Below are positions 36,096 through 48,610 of a DNA stretch of 64,000 bases, in pieces. Each line of letters opens with the position of its first letter. Within the stretch, counting starts at the first letter, position 1. The notes below the pieces were generated by a model. The model ran no database searches. It saw only the letters and a program-made list of their open reading frames with translations, and was not told the origin of the DNA. The stretch covers positions 4,925,315-4,989,314 of the forward strand of contig CM037842.1 of assembly GCA_021234535.1 (NCBI GenBank), written 5' to 3'. The translations under genes were made by a program, and so were the position numbers. Source of the stretch: Stichopus chloronotus (lineage: Eukaryota > Echinodermata > Holothuroidea > Aspidochirotida > Stichopodidae).

Positions 36096-36894
36096 ATGTC
36101 TACGATGTGAATCATAAACATCTGTGTTCGGAGAATCACTGCCCAAATTAATTATTGGTGATGGGTTTTATTAAGTTTTGAATTCATTTTGTTGGTTCTC
36201 CACCTAACCTTTACTAATAACTATACTCAGACTGGAACTTGAAAACTACGAAAAAAAAAGCAAGAAAGTGCACATTGATCTAATATACTCTATGAATGGA
36301 AGAAAAAGTACAGATACCAATAACCTGAGACAATTCCAAGTCTCTCGACTAGGTTACTTCATGTCCCACCTATAACTGTCTTTAGCTTTTCCTTGGGCAG
36401 ATGTAAAACTAGTCTTTCCTTGAAGGATATCCTGGTTAGCACAGAATACTCTATGTGTAACCAGACCACTCTCTGTGCATGTGCATGTGTTGTACAAGTA
36501 TGAGCTAACCTGCATCTTTTGAATTTTGTAACTCTGGACATCAATAAAAGAGCAGTCCAGAATTTTGCTTTCTCCCAAATTAAAAATCTCAACTTTGGGT
36601 GACGAGTATCTGCCTTTAAAACATATCAACACGAGATCCTACCTTCTAGTTCTTATAAAAAATTAAAAAGTTCTATTTTACATTAAGTCACGGCCAACAG
36701 TCACAGCATTATGTGATATCACAGTTTGCACCTTATTCCATGTAATAAACTGCATGGTGAGGTCATCACATAATCGACAAGCAATGGAAGCAATTAAACA
36801 TTACAAACTGTGAAGCTGACCAATCAACATCAACAAATATGGAAAGATATACTCATTTAGGGGGATATATTAAAAGGAAAGCATTATTTCCTAC

Positions 36895-37102
36895 CAACAT
36901 TGGATCAAGAAGTCTTGGAAACTCTGTCAATATGTCTGGTAATGTATGTTCTTCATCCCAAATCCACCTTTTTTGGAGGTCAAATGTTTCAGTCATGTAC
37001 TGCCGGACAAGGTGATGTCGTCTTCATCCACTCAAAATTTTTCACGAAGCTCATTTGTCATCTCGTCACTTGATTCATCACTTGCAGAATCTTCCTTGAG
37101 TT
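36895..37102 (-). pseudogene. SAMD3-like gene, exon with in-frame stop and frame change
   Basis: Acceptor CTGTTTCAG, donor GTAGGA. Entering in phase 1, as the previous donor demands, the frame reads LKEDSASDESSDEMTNELRE then KF and a TGA at 37032-37034. The conserved family block QYMTETFDLQKRWIWDEEHT and then LPDILTEFPRLLDPML is in another frame to the end of the exon. Either the exon has two lesions, or a very short intron is removed here. The former fits a dying gene. Confidence 0.55.
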
Positions 37103-37627
37103 CTGAAACAGTGAATCAAATAAAGTAAAATGCAATGCCTTTGAATTTTAGAATTTAAATTATTCAGTTTACATATTATGGAGAACATAAATTTTCATTA
37201 TGTTAACAAACAGTTACCTAGTATATATATGCACACAGGACAACAGAGATCACTGTAAACACCTGCTAAGTCATACATACAGTGATATACAAACAGACAA
37301 ACATGCACATTTAGACATCTTCACAAATCATGCTTATAAAGTTTCATTCTACATGTACTAGCCATTTGGCCAGTCAACACTTATAGTGTACCAAGTTTCT
37401 ACCATTTTGAAAAGTGTAAAATGTACATTTCGCTGCCAGTTAAAGAGGCACACAAAAACATTGTACCTCATGTGGAAAAGTTGTCTTGAATAAATTTGTA
37501 TGGGTCTATATGATTCAAAGTGTGATGACCAAAAGTAAACTATGTTCTAGAGCCTTCTCTAATACATGCCAACGATCATATTGTGACACCATTGTGCTCA
37601 TTTCATGAAGAAATCATTAAAACATAC

Positions 37628-37745
37628 CTTTAAGAAGGTGAGGCTTTACTTCATTTTTCTTCATTCTTTTTCTCACATATCGTAAGTGCTCTTCAAGATA
37701 TCCAGTTGCTGGACGACCTCTAGCTCCTTTCGTACAGAACGTCTC
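37628..37745 (-). CDS. SAMD3-like gene, exon 4
   Basis: Acceptor TTTGCAG, donor GTATGT, 118 bp, phase 0 in and phase 1 out. Encodes ETFCTKGARGRPATGYLEEH then LRYVRKRMKKNEVKPHLLK, which is the basic block following the conserved YP.L block of the family. Confidence 0.65.
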
Positions 37746-38160
37746 CTGCAAATATAAGTATACCTGAAGTAAGCAGTTAACAATACTCATGGATTTGACT
37801 TCCTAAAAGTATTCATAACATGATTCCTGTTGACCTCAAAAGGCTTTTGACCTCGACCTGAAACAAGCATCTTTAACTCACTGTTGTACGCTAGAGCTAG
37901 CACAAAATATGAGATTTGAGGAAACCTCTCTTCTTCTCCAAGGGCTACTAAATATCGCATCTACACAAGCCTCTTCTTGAAATATTGTGCTTTCAAGGAA
38001 CAGTTGAACCTCCTTTTATTTGTAAGATTAATTAAAACTATGATGTATATAAGGTTTGTTAGCAATGGAAGTAACAAAATGCCACATATCAGGGTCAGCC
38101 TGCATGTACCAAGTAGTACGTTCACATTGTACGTAATGATCTGCCAGATGGAATACTTAC

Positions 38161-38248
38161 ATAGCCTGTCACTTCATCTGTGTCCTCCAGACAGGGAAAA
38201 CTTCTAACAATACTTTGTGCAATTGCAGACTTCTCAAAGGAACCAGGG
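38161..38248 (-). CDS. SAMD3-like gene, exon 3
   Basis: Acceptor CATTTTCAG, donor GTAAGT, 88 bp, phase 2 in and phase 0 out. Encodes PGSFEKSAIAQSIVRSFPCL then EDTDEVTGY, which matches the family's segment that precedes the LKxRL-type block. Confidence 0.68.
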
Positions 38249-38822
38249 CTGAAAATGTTAAAATACATGAATACATGTAACAATTAAAAATATATAAACA
38301 TAACTTACTGCGTTCTGATCATTCCATGTAAGTAACACTTACATGGATTGATCACAAAGCAATAAGTCTCGCTACACTTCCCTACTGTTTAGTGTTTTGT
38401 TATGTTGCATTACATATTTAATAACTAGTTTCCTTACTTTATCACTCTTCTTTACCAAGCCATTGGATGAGCCTATAAGGTGAAATAGAAGACTAGGTAT
38501 CACTAAGAAGCCTATTTAATTGATTTGGTATATAATAGAACCATTAAGGTGGTTTCAAAAATTGCTGAAAGACACACACATATGTCTACAATAACTATCT
38601 TTCAATTACGATGTTGAAATCATCACCTTCCATTTTGCTTAAGGCACAATTCTCACCAAACCTAATTTCACAATGAACAACGTTTAGTAACTATTTTCTA
38701 TATAAACTAATGAAGCTTTATCTATACTTACTACAAAACCTACAGATACAATAATTGCATGATAATGTTTTGTTGTAATAAGACAATAGACACACTCTGA
38801 TATTGTAACAAATGACACTTAC

Positions 38823-38968
38823 TTTGGACCATGATGTGTCATCAGGTATCCAACAAGAATAGATATCATGTTATGTCTTTCCTTCTTGCTGAGAAAGCCA
38901 TTGCTTTCAATGAAGCTGACCACTGCTCTGCCAGTCATAGTCTCACTTAGTATCTTTCTTGCATCATG
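38823..38968 (-). CDS. SAMD3-like gene, exon 2
   Basis: Acceptor ATATTTGCAG, donor GTAAGT, 146 bp, phase 0 in and phase 2 out. Encodes HDARKILSETMTGRAVVSFI then ESNGFLSKKERHNMISILVG and YLMTHHG. The helix-rich block ending in a predicted YL..HHG/Y.P segment is typical of the family. Confidence 0.68.
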
Positions 38969-39706
38969 CTGCAAATATGAAATGTTGAAAAAATAAATAT
39001 AATGTAGAATTTACCTAACAAGAATAAATCAGAGGCATTCATCTGCTTTACTGCAAAACCAATTTTAATCCAAGTCATTACTTGTGAGCATGAAAACAAC
39101 TTTGGATACAACTGTATTGCAGTATTGACTTACTCTATTTACAGATGCTTCAATCAGACTGTTGCCTAATTGACTTTTCACCTCCTTGGAAAAGAATCGA
39201 GGACATCTACTCACAGAGCAATACACACAAACTCTGATGTATGTGCAAGCACCTTTTATTTCCTCAAATGCTATGCTAGTTTTGGAAACTTTGATCACCA
39301 GTTGACCTCAGTGACCCATTTCAATGAAAGTCAATTGGGCTGTCACCCACCAAAGGTTACCTACAGGCGTCAAGAAACTTTCACTTCATGCTCACAAACC
39401 AAGGCAACACATGTCCAAACACAAACATACCAAAATACTTTTGACCTTCAGCATTGAATCAATGACTGGAAAAGCGCAATGAGATCACAAGGTTAAAACC
39501 TTACAAATGGTACTAACAGGTCACCTTTTGCAGCACATGTGCAGACAGTTAAATAAGTAGCCTAAAAACAAATTACTGTCATGCAGATCTGAAAATAATA
39601 CAGCATGGTTCCTGTCAAATGTTGTCAATAAAAACTGTTTAGTGGACAGTAAACAGTGCTTAATTACTTATGATGAGATGATCACACACTAATTATAAGT
39701 TGTTAC

Positions 39707-39973
39707 TTGATTCACAAGATCAAAATTTGTACTAACAAACACAACTGCATTCTGCCTCTTCAAGGATGGCACACAAACTGATGCTGAATCCCCTGGTGGA
39801 GTGAAACTCTTGGAAGTTTGACTGGATTGTGGAGACTGATCATCACTTATGGATTCTGCACTTGCCGTGTCTTCATCAGTATATGCAGATGCACAAGACA
39901 AACTTGACTCACACATTGCAGGCACTGCTATCTCTGGCAAAACAACAGGGATTGTCACTGGCATGATCTTACA
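39707..39973 (-). CDS. SAMD3-like gene, exon 1 of those visible
   Basis: Acceptor TTCATTATTCCAG, donor GTAACA, 267 bp, phase 0 in and out. Encodes CKIMPVTIPVVLPEIAVP then a long serine/threonine-rich linker (DEDTASAESISDDQSPQSS). This suits the disordered linker that precedes the conserved region in related proteins. A strong acceptor means exons upstream exist, but I could not find them. Confidence 0.5.
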
Positions 39974-41260
39974 CTGGAATAATGAAAGAAAAAGAAGTTA
40001 GATTTATAGATATTAATGTTCATATGACTGTCAACATAATAAGAGAAATTAAACAACGTGACAGAATGTAACTCAGAGGTTATTAAAAAGTCCAGAGTTA
40101 TCAAGTAACAAGAGGCATCCAGATGGCGTAGATGTTCTTCTAATGGAAATTGTGTGTGTGAGGGACTGGCATGGGTCCACTTTACATATATCCAACACAA
40201 CATCAAGTGCCAAAATTACAAGTAATATGCTATGCTACTGCAGTAACAACTTGAAAATATGTCTCAAAAAAAAAATATATATATCAAAGAAGTTGTTTGT
40301 GGTGTTATTTCATTTAAACAGCAAACCTCAAATAAATAAAGTCAAATATATTCATGTAGTGCGTAGAGGGTAATGGGATGACTGGAAATGAACTCATGTC
40401 TTCGCTTTTACACATTATTCGTTTTGAAACAAAACAAGAGTTTTTTTCTGCTTGCTAACAATTTATTAAAAACAACTTTTTATGACATGCTACTGTACTC
40501 TACTTGAATACTAAAAAAGTCAACATATCAAAATGCCTGAGCTGAATGATACAAAAGGAGTTGTAACTTACTGAATACTTTCATCAAGGTGATTTCAAAT
40601 GAAACTTAACAGAGTTATATTATTCTGAATACTGTATCAGGGTACAAACATTGCATAAGACTCAACTTCAAATACAGTAGGTACTACACTGTATAGTGGT
40701 TTATTCATATGGCTTATGAAATTAAAGAACCACAGCACACTGATTATTGTTGGCTGCCCTCAGCCCAAATTCATAAACTTCAAATAGCAAAATGGACAAT
40801 GTAAAAATCCTATAGCCAAAGCTTAAGTTAAAAGAAATATTAAATTTCATGTGTCATTTGAATTTTCCATTAATTGTTTTCAAGAGTGCTAACAGAGAGC
40901 TAAATTGATGCATGAAATTTCTCAAGGGTTGGGACACAAGTCTACGGATGTTGATAATTATCATGGCCTAATCTCACATTTCAGATACTCATGTTAGTGA
41001 ATATTTGTACAGTAAAAATTGGAAATACTCATCGCACCTCATGGCAATAAGCATTTTCTCCATGATGGAAGTACCCCAACCCCTACAGCTACACTGCATT
41101 ACAAATACTGTCTTGAATCCGTCTTATAGCTACACTGGGAAGTGTCAATTATAACAATGAATACGGTGAGGAAAACAACCAGTGTTTGACAAGACGTAAT
41201 GAAATTGATACTACATGTATGATCAAATACTTGTTACGAAATATGTAATATGAAATCTAA
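39974..41260. other. Non-coding stretch, probable intron or intergenic
   Basis: AT-rich, no exon supported. Contains an (AT)n stretch at 40268-40284. The missing 5' exons of the SAMD3-like gene could lie here or beyond the orphan ORF remnant. Confidence 0.25.
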
Positions 41261-41267
41261 TGTATTA

Positions 41268-44200
41268 GGGGCACACAATCACTTAGGACCAGTGGCCTCA
41301 TTTTGTGTGTGACTTTTAGCACAAGTTCTCTTATTATGACCACGCTTTTTGCATATTTGACAAACAACGCTAACATTTACCCTTTGTCAGGTACTTGCCA
41401 AATGATGAATTCAATTTTGTTTCGGCATAACTTGCCGAAATGCATCTGACTTAATGTGGGAGGACGATCTGAAAAACCATGAAGTTACATTGTCATTTAA
41501 TTTTTCAAGACCTTGTTGAGAGAAATTGGAAATATTCCCATGAAGACGCAAAGCATCAGGCACATGGTTCATGAGGACATGCATATAGGGGGCCACATCC
41601 TTGCTTAAATAGACTTCAGTGAACAGCCGCACCCATGCAAGGGCATTCATCTCAAAATTCTCCACGTCTAACAAAGATAAGTCTCCTTTGATGAATCCCA
41701 TCGATGACAAGAAATCTTGCCAGAGCTGACTTATTTTACTGAGCTTTGGATGACCTGGAATAAACTCTTCCAACTAAATATTATGGAAAATTTTTAAATG
41801 TTCCAGTCCAGTAAAATCTCGTGACGAGATTACCTTGGAAGATTCATCAACATAAAATTCCCATGGGATACCCAAGGACCATATGAAGGTTTCAAACTTT
41901 GTCACATGGGAATATTTGGTCAATACAAAGGTTGAAGTGCACTTTTTTAAGTTGTCTCTTGACTTAAGCTCAACTATGAGGTGATTAACCAGTTGGTCTG
42001 CAATTCTCAACCAGAAAGCCAAAAGGCTTTGTGATTCCTTGCTATATGGTTATATTACAACAAACATGAATTATTCAAATGACAAGTATAAGATCAACTG
42101 CAGTTATTTTTCTTGATACACCACAAGCCTTTAACCCAAAATGACCTTTATTTTGGTGACCTAAAATGACTGCGACATTTGATGTCCACCAAAAGCAATA
42201 GGGATCACCTACCCAGGCCATACAACCCACACATCAAGTACAGTATGAGGACGGTATGAAATCAGTCAACATTATCTCTGAGCTCCAAGAAACACACAAG
42301 TAATCAATGCTGCTTCTAGTCTTGCCTGTTGTTAGTTGAATCAAATAACTCAACCTTACCTCATCTGAACTCAGCTTGTCTGCCATATTTACCTCAAAAT
42401 TCTTCCTAAACCACCAGGATAATTTCTTCCTTGTTACAAGTAGCTTTTAACACACTCAAAGTCCTGGTAAGTTGACCCTAAGTTATGATTCCTCTGCAAT
42501 TATAATTTTGCTTCCTCCATCTTTTCCGACATTGTGAAATATGATTGAAAGCACTCCAATTTGATTGTTAAGAAACCTTGTTCTGCTACCAGCTGTTCCT
42601 CTGGATATTGATATTATCCAAATAAATGACAGAACAGATGGTTTTTTTATTTTCTTCATTTTTTTCATAAACCCATTAACGTTCCATATTGCATGCTTTT
42701 CTGTCTGACCCCATGACCTCCCATACCAAGACTCTCTCTCTGGACAACTTATTAGCCCCCCACACTAGAAGTTACTCACTAAGTTACAAATGCAGTACTG
42801 TAGGGAGCAATCCCATTGAGTTAACTGTGTGCGAGAGAATAAACACCTGCTATTGCACAATGTAGATCAATATATATTTGTACGGTAGTTTATAATAACC
42901 ACAATAATGGTGTTTAGGCTATTATTATTGTTTTATAGTGAAAAATTGTCCCTTCCTCTCTATTGATAAGCATTAAATTTCACAGGGTCGTGAACCTGTT
43001 AATAACAGACAACCTTATCAAGTTTAAAACAAATCTGACCCATGGATAAGGAACTATGGCAGTTTTAAGATTTTTTATGTTTTACCCCATAACCTCATTA
43101 ATATGCAAGATTTGGACACCAAAAACAATAGGGATCATCTACTCAAAATGGGCAACCTACATGCCAAAAATGAAAATACTCAGAGTTACCCTTCTTGAGA
43201 TGTGTTTACGAGCAACCGTCACACACACACACACACACCCTCACATACCCACACACGACATCATGACTGCATAGATTCCCCTACCTACGGCAAGGAATCA
43301 AAAAGAGATGGAGAGAATCAGGTACCACATTAATGACGGGGATATTTGGGAAAAGTGGTGAGGAAAAACAATTCAACCTCTCTTTACCCTTTTGACAGGA
43401 ATTTGCAGTTATAGTTTCCACTGCCTTGGCACCATGCTCAATGTCACCCATACACCAAACTTGACACTCTCTTCACCAACAACAATTTCATCTGTGGTGT
43501 TTATCTCAGCAATCAATGGCCTGAGTGCATCTGCAAGGGTAGCTTGTTTCTCAGGAACTCTTACAATTGCCAAAAGATAGCTTCCACCACTGCCTGCACA
43601 AGACGGTTCCCCTATGACACTGAAGGCAATGTTCGTTACATGTATACGCTTGCCTATGGTGGTACCATCGCCCGTTATCTTGACCCTGACAAAACCATCC
43701 TGAAATATCATGTCTCTTCTAGAGGAGTTACTGATTAATACTGATAACTTTGAACGTAAAGTTTCTCTAAAGGATTGCCAAACCCCAACATAATTACTTA
43801 CATCATGAATTTGGGACTGTGAGTTTATTTCTTGTTTTCGAATGTGCAATCTGTATTCTTTTGGAAGAGTTCGGCAGTGCATAGTCAGCTCATGATGGGC
43901 CCTTCGTGAGATGTTCTGAGTGTCTCTTATAAATATAAGTTTGTCAATGAGTTGTTCAGAGTCATACTTCCGATTTTGCTTCTTGGTATTCGCTATGTCA
44001 ATAGTAACTGTATGACCCAATCTGTCTTGAACTTCCAAGCTAATTGGAGAAAAATATCTTCGGGAGAGTACGTTTCCGCACGCTTCTCTTGATTGATTTA
44101 CTTCTGTTGAGTTTCATTCTTCTTCTGTATGGTGTGGAGTAAACCAACTTATTTCTGACCTTTCCTCTTCTTGATGGTTTCTTGAGCAAAATATTCTCCA

Positions 44201-45383
44201 TTTTTCGTTTCAGCTCTCTATTTTCTGTCAACAGTCGCTCTTCTTTATGTTCCGAGTCTTTGATCTTCTCAACAGACTTTCGCAACTTCTTCCTCTCTCT
44301 CTCTCGACATCCTCTGTCAACTTCCGCTTGGTTGGTGTATCAGTTTTACAGGGCAACTTTAAAATGTAACTTGATGTTTTCCAGTCCTCCGTCACTTTCT
44401 TTCTGGAGTGCCCCCCCCCCCCTTGCACTTTTGCAGTCTCAGCAGCATATTCTTGAGCTTTTGGATGACTACCCTGACCACGGATGGAAAGTCAACTTTA
44501 TTCACATCAACTTTGTGAGTTTTAAATGTCTTCAGTAAGACTGACTCTACATTCGTTTGGTCTATTGCATTGCCATGGGAGATTCCCAATTGATAAAGAA
44601 GGAAGTTGTTGATTGGTATTTCAATAGTATGTTTGTAATACTGACCATCTTGGTTTGGGGCAGCATATGCAGTGACAATATCCATTTCTATGAGCAAGCA
44701 CACACTACTTGCAAAATAAGCCGTAGTGAACCAGTGGAGTAGTGCCATGGCCTTAGAATGGATTAATTAGCAATGTATCATGCAAGGTCAAACTTATTTC
44801 CCATTCCTCGTACAAATTTTACTTTTACAGCAAAACCTCGATGTGTGTACTTTGAAGAAAAACCACAGTCATTGAGAGTGTACTCATGTAGTGGAGATTT
44901 CTCTGTCAGCCAGTATACAAATGATCCGCTCTTCACGTAGCTAAAATCACCAAATTTGTTAACAATACGAAAATATCAGTCCTTTCCAATGACGTCTTTC
45001 AAGTCTGTCAGCTCTTGTAATGTCCACTTATCAGGCTTACTCAACACCTAGATACCACAATCAGTCATCACCTTAAACGTATCTCTGGGCAGTGGTATAC
45101 TAAGTTCCACAAGAGAATCACACTTCCTGTTGCAGTGAAGGGACTCCTTTACGGCTATCTGAAGTTCAGACTTAAACTTGGATTCTGCCTCTATTGTGGA
45201 TTGGATGAAACGTTGGGATATATCCACAACATCTGATGAGACTCGCCACTCGCCAAATTTACTGGACCAGCCTATATAGTGTACTTTGAGAATGCACTCA
45301 CCATTTTCAACTTTTTGGTCGATAATCTCCAATTCATAGAGTTTTTTTGTCGACCAAGACTCTTTACTCTGCCTTGAACTCAT
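41268..45383 (-). pseudogene. Remnant of an intronless orphan ORF: chromo-barrel-like start, DDE-like middle, zinc knuckle end
   Basis: Reading the minus strand: ELEIIDQKVENGECILKVHY then IGWSSKFGEWR (chromo-barrel/Tudor-like, 45383-45048); LSKPDKWTLQELTDLKDVIG; HWFTTAYFASSVCLLIEMD (44748); a basic coiled region (RELKRKMENILLKKPSRR); then GDGTTIGKRIHVTNIAFSVI, NTTDEIVVGEESVKFGV, GDIEHGAKAVETITANSCQ and VVPDSLHLFL. After a mobile-element insertion come RIADQLVNHLIVELKSRDNL, NISNFSQQGLEKLNDNV and a CCHC knuckle (CQICKKRGHNKRTC, about 41306-41347). There are stops and frameshifts but no introns, which fits a transposon ORF or retrocopy. Conserved acidic residues in GDGT, PDSLH and QQGLEKLND could be a DDE triad; this is inference. 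I recall related uncharacterised ORFs in sponges and cnidarians but cannot name the family. Confidence 0.6.
42011..43302 (-). mobile_element. Non-autonomous Helentron-like (Helitron2/HINE) element, copy A
   Basis: One end (42011-42042) has CCAG, the hairpin AAAGCC-AAAA-GGCTTT and then GATTCCTTGC. The other end (43290-43302) has the complement GCAAGGAATCAA without the hairpin. An asymmetric inverted repeat, a terminal hairpin on one side only, a (CA)n microsatellite near the 5' end and insertion between T and T without target duplication are hallmarks of Helentrons. It splits the orphan ORF between SLHLFL and RIADQ. A near-identical copy lies at 48358-50320. Two internal segments resemble each other (CACCAAAAGCAATAGGGATC and CACCAAAAACAATAGGGATC). 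Confidence 0.65.
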
Positions 45384-48350
45384 GGCAGTTTGGGACCGTT
45401 ATCAAGTGCAACGTAGTCAACCCTCTGTTTTCTTCTCCGCAGTGGGCAGGAGTTCATGGTGACCTATGATTCAAAAGAGAAAAACATAATTTTTTTTAAA
45501 GTCGTAGAAAAGAGTGACAGCTGAGCTTTAATGCAAGTTTCATGGAGTTATGTCCCGTAACCATTCTAAGTCACACAAAGGATGTATTAAAATAAGGTAC
45601 TTTTCTGTCTAGGCTAAGCAAATTCCTGGGAATCTGGGAATCTACTCATCCATATTATATTTTCAAGCCCTTTCTTGTCTCAGTAGGCCTAGTACCACTC
45701 GTGTCAATCCACTGCAAACAATGTGCAATGTGATATTTGAAGGTACAGTAGGGTCCAGTTTGTCTTTACTGAGTTTACGCACATGCAGTGACCAAAGCTT
45801 TTAGTAGGCTAGAAAGAATTAGGCCTAATTATATCCTGCATTTCCATGATTAAATTACTCGCTATAAGTTCGAATGTTAGTCTTGTAAAGCTTCAACATC
45901 TAGCCCAGCTAAAATGTTCATCAAACTATTCAAATACTTTAGTCTAAGTGAATAAAATTTAGAGAATGGGATATATTTTTTTTATTTTAGCAGACATTCG
46001 TTCGGGATGCTTACTGTGGAAGAGTGCACATAGAGAATACGCATTCAGCCATGGGGGCGGGGGGTGATCCTGGGAACGGAGAGACATGTTCCTCGAGAAA
46101 AATCCCAAGTATAGGTAGCCCTGGGCCTCAGGATGCCACCCCCCCCCCCCACCTCCCAACACACTCCTCTGCACAGAAGACACCACAACCATTCAGCAAT
46201 GACCAATTCATAACTGGCCTAGAAGCATTTCGGTGTAGAAAATAAACAGGGACACCAATACCTAGGCTTGATAAAACTAAATTGCAGAAACATTCCTAAG
46301 ATCAGGCCTAGCTTATGGCGAGTTATCGTAGCTAGCCTACGTTGTTATTACTCTCTTGACTCTACTGTGTTCCAACTTTCATTGATAGGCTAGCTCACAT
46401 AGGCATAGCTTCCTGGAATTTGTAAACAAACAGTGACAGAACAGTGTGTGTGACTGTGACACGGAGCGATCGTGCACTGAGTATTCCCTGTTAATAATAG
46501 TATCAACCTGGCCTAGAACTTGGCCTGAGAAACTAGCTTAAGAAAAGCATCTTTTTCTTGGGTTTGGTTGGATAAAAACTGTGGACTCTGTGGAAAAATA
46601 TGGATGAAAAGGTTTCATCAGTACGCACCAGAAATATCTTGGCTCATCTTTCCTTCAATTGGCATAATTTTTTCTCGGAAAATCTTGTGGAATGCGTGAG
46701 GTGAAGTTCACTGTGTGTGCTGTGCAAATGGTATGTAATTCTGAACGTTTTTGGAAACGATGTTTTGATTTGTTCGCAAAAACCAATCAGAATCAATGTC
46801 ATATGACTAGAAGGAGCTTTTGGAACAGTCACAATTTTACCACGTTTAATGGACTAGAAATGTGGAATTTCCACCGAAACGCCATTAAGCAAGAAACAAA
46901 GGTCAAACTTTTTAACTCAAAAACGCCGAAACTTCCCACCGCATTTGATTCTAAATTTTTATTTAACAATAAAGAGAACAACTTTTTCTGCATTTTTGTG
47001 GATAAACTGAGTTCGTAGGTTACAGATATCAAGAGAAATCAATGATTGAAAGCATCAATTCATGGCTACAAAACCATTGTTACACACTGAACGGATCGGG
47101 AGGCTCTCACAGGAAGCAAAAGCGTGTATAGTTCCGTTATGCTTCACATCACAGTTATAGCTTCATAAAAGTGATTGCGTGCGTACTGAAATACTAGAAG
47201 GATAAGATTACGTTTGAATAGATGAAAGTCAGGACTTTTCACTGATTTTTTTTTTTTTTTTTTTGAGGGGGATGGGCTTACTGCTTACATGGAGTAAGAC
47301 TTACCCTGTAGAAGATGACGCACAACTAGTGTAGAGTCTGCCGTGACTATAGCTAGTCATGTGCTCACAACTTAATTATTAGTCTTGTGTTAAGACGATG
47401 GTAGTATTTTCTTCTTCCTTTACACATCCCATACAGTTCTACTAACTCATTCATACAACACGCGTCTCAATACGCTATAAGAGTCGATCACTGCCCAATC
47501 ATCGTCTTGTCAGATTCCTCACAGCGTGTTTATGGTTTTTATTGAAATCAGGCCATTTTCCTTCCAATAATGGAAGGAACCAATCACATTACCGCATTTC
47601 ATTATGAAAAAAAAATGACTATTCATTATGACGTGGCACATTACAATCCATGCATCATATCAAGACGTGTCTAGCTCAGAACAATTTTACTGTGCATTGC
47701 ACGTTGACAGTATGTGATTGACACAGGGTGGATATGAATAGTGAACGTATGGGCTGTGTCTCATTTTACTACGTACGCACCCACGACAAAGGAGTTATCC
47801 AAGACTTAGTGAACGAAAGCAACTCTGAGATAACAGTTCAGAACAGAAGGGGCCGTACAAGGGAGTAGCGGTAATAACAGGCGTTGTTGGATTGTGGGCA
47901 GGAAAAGGGGAAAGATTCACTAAGTCTTGACCAAGACTACTTAATTATTAGCTAAAATTCAATCCCCATCACATAAACAACATAGGGCTAATTTCATGCC
48001 AGATGATAGGCTAAGTGTCAAGTCAGGTCAAGTCAGGTTACCTGAGTGGTTTTCGGTCATTTCACAATGAACACAAGACTCAAAAGAGCATATCAAGGGC
48101 AATTACCACCTAGGCCTACATAATCTGAAAAATGCAGCCATCAGGTTTGGGGGAAATTTCTGGTCTGTAATTGCCAGGGGCAAACTGCTATATACATTAT
48201 TACTGCAAGTTGTTAACAGTTATATAGCTTGCAAGTTGCTAAGAACTATTGTACCTGGGGGGGGGGGGCATGACAACTGAGAAGTTGCGCCAACATTCTG
48301 GCGTATATCATCAAGACTTGAGATAGTTAATTTAACTAATTGGCGTGGCG
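45384..48350. other. Intergenic sequence without supported genes
   Basis: AT-rich with a poly(C) tract near 46139-46150, a poly(T) run near 47248-47264 and a poly(G) tract near 48258-48268. Open frames around 46700-47030 overlap on both strands and have no domain signal. Confidence 0.3.
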
Positions 48351-48610
48351 TACAAAACCAGAAAGCCAAAAGGCTTTGTGATTCCTTGCCACATGGTTAT
48401 GTTATAACAAAGTTGAATTATCCACATGACAAGTATAAGATCAACTGCAGTTATTTTTCTTGATACACCACAAGCCTTTAACTCAAAATGATCTTTATTT
48501 TGGGTAACCTTTTTTATGACCGTGACATTTGACGTCCACCAAAAGCAATAGGGATCACCTACCCAGTATGGCCAACCCAGACATCAAGTACAGTATGATA
48601 TCAGTCAACC

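Larger units (their letters stand above)
25904..39973 (-). pseudogene. SAMD3-like family gene, multi-exon, split by a DIRS element and probably inactive
   Basis: Exons read on the minus strand: 39973-39707, 38968-38823, 38248-38161, 37745-37628, 37102-36895, then 27756-27673, 26982-26813 and 26236-25904. Codon phase matches at every junction I could check. The protein resembles the uncharacterised part of proteins named 'sterile alpha motif domain-containing protein 3-like' in fish and many invertebrates. It has a block around RAVVSFIESNGFLSKKERHN, a PGSFEKSAIAQSIVRSFPCL block, a YLEEHLRYVRKRM block, a TFDLQKRWIW block and a C-terminal block with VFVILEREAISVDTLLKAVD and HLVFDLQYQNL. No function is known for this part. 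The 5' exons, where a SAM domain would lie, are not found. One exon holds an in-frame TGA and then a frame change, and the large intron holds the DIRS element in the same orientation. An exon or two may be missing between 36895 and 27756. Confidence 0.6.

Noticed and set aside
36354..36632. Minus-strand frame with KVEIFNLGESKILDC, considered as a further SAMD3-like exon
   Set aside because: A possible donor exists, but I could not match the sequence to the family or find an acceptor in the right phase.
43220..43260. (CA)n block considered as an independent microsatellite
   Set aside because: It is a fixed internal part of both Helentron copies, so it is described with the element.
43056..43274. 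Paired open frames at 43056 and 50056 that look like a conserved small protein
   Set aside because: The similarity is due to the two Helentron copies, not to selection on a protein.
46692..47032. Opposed open frames of about 100 and 67 codons
   Set aside because: They overlap on both strands and lack any domain or codon signal.
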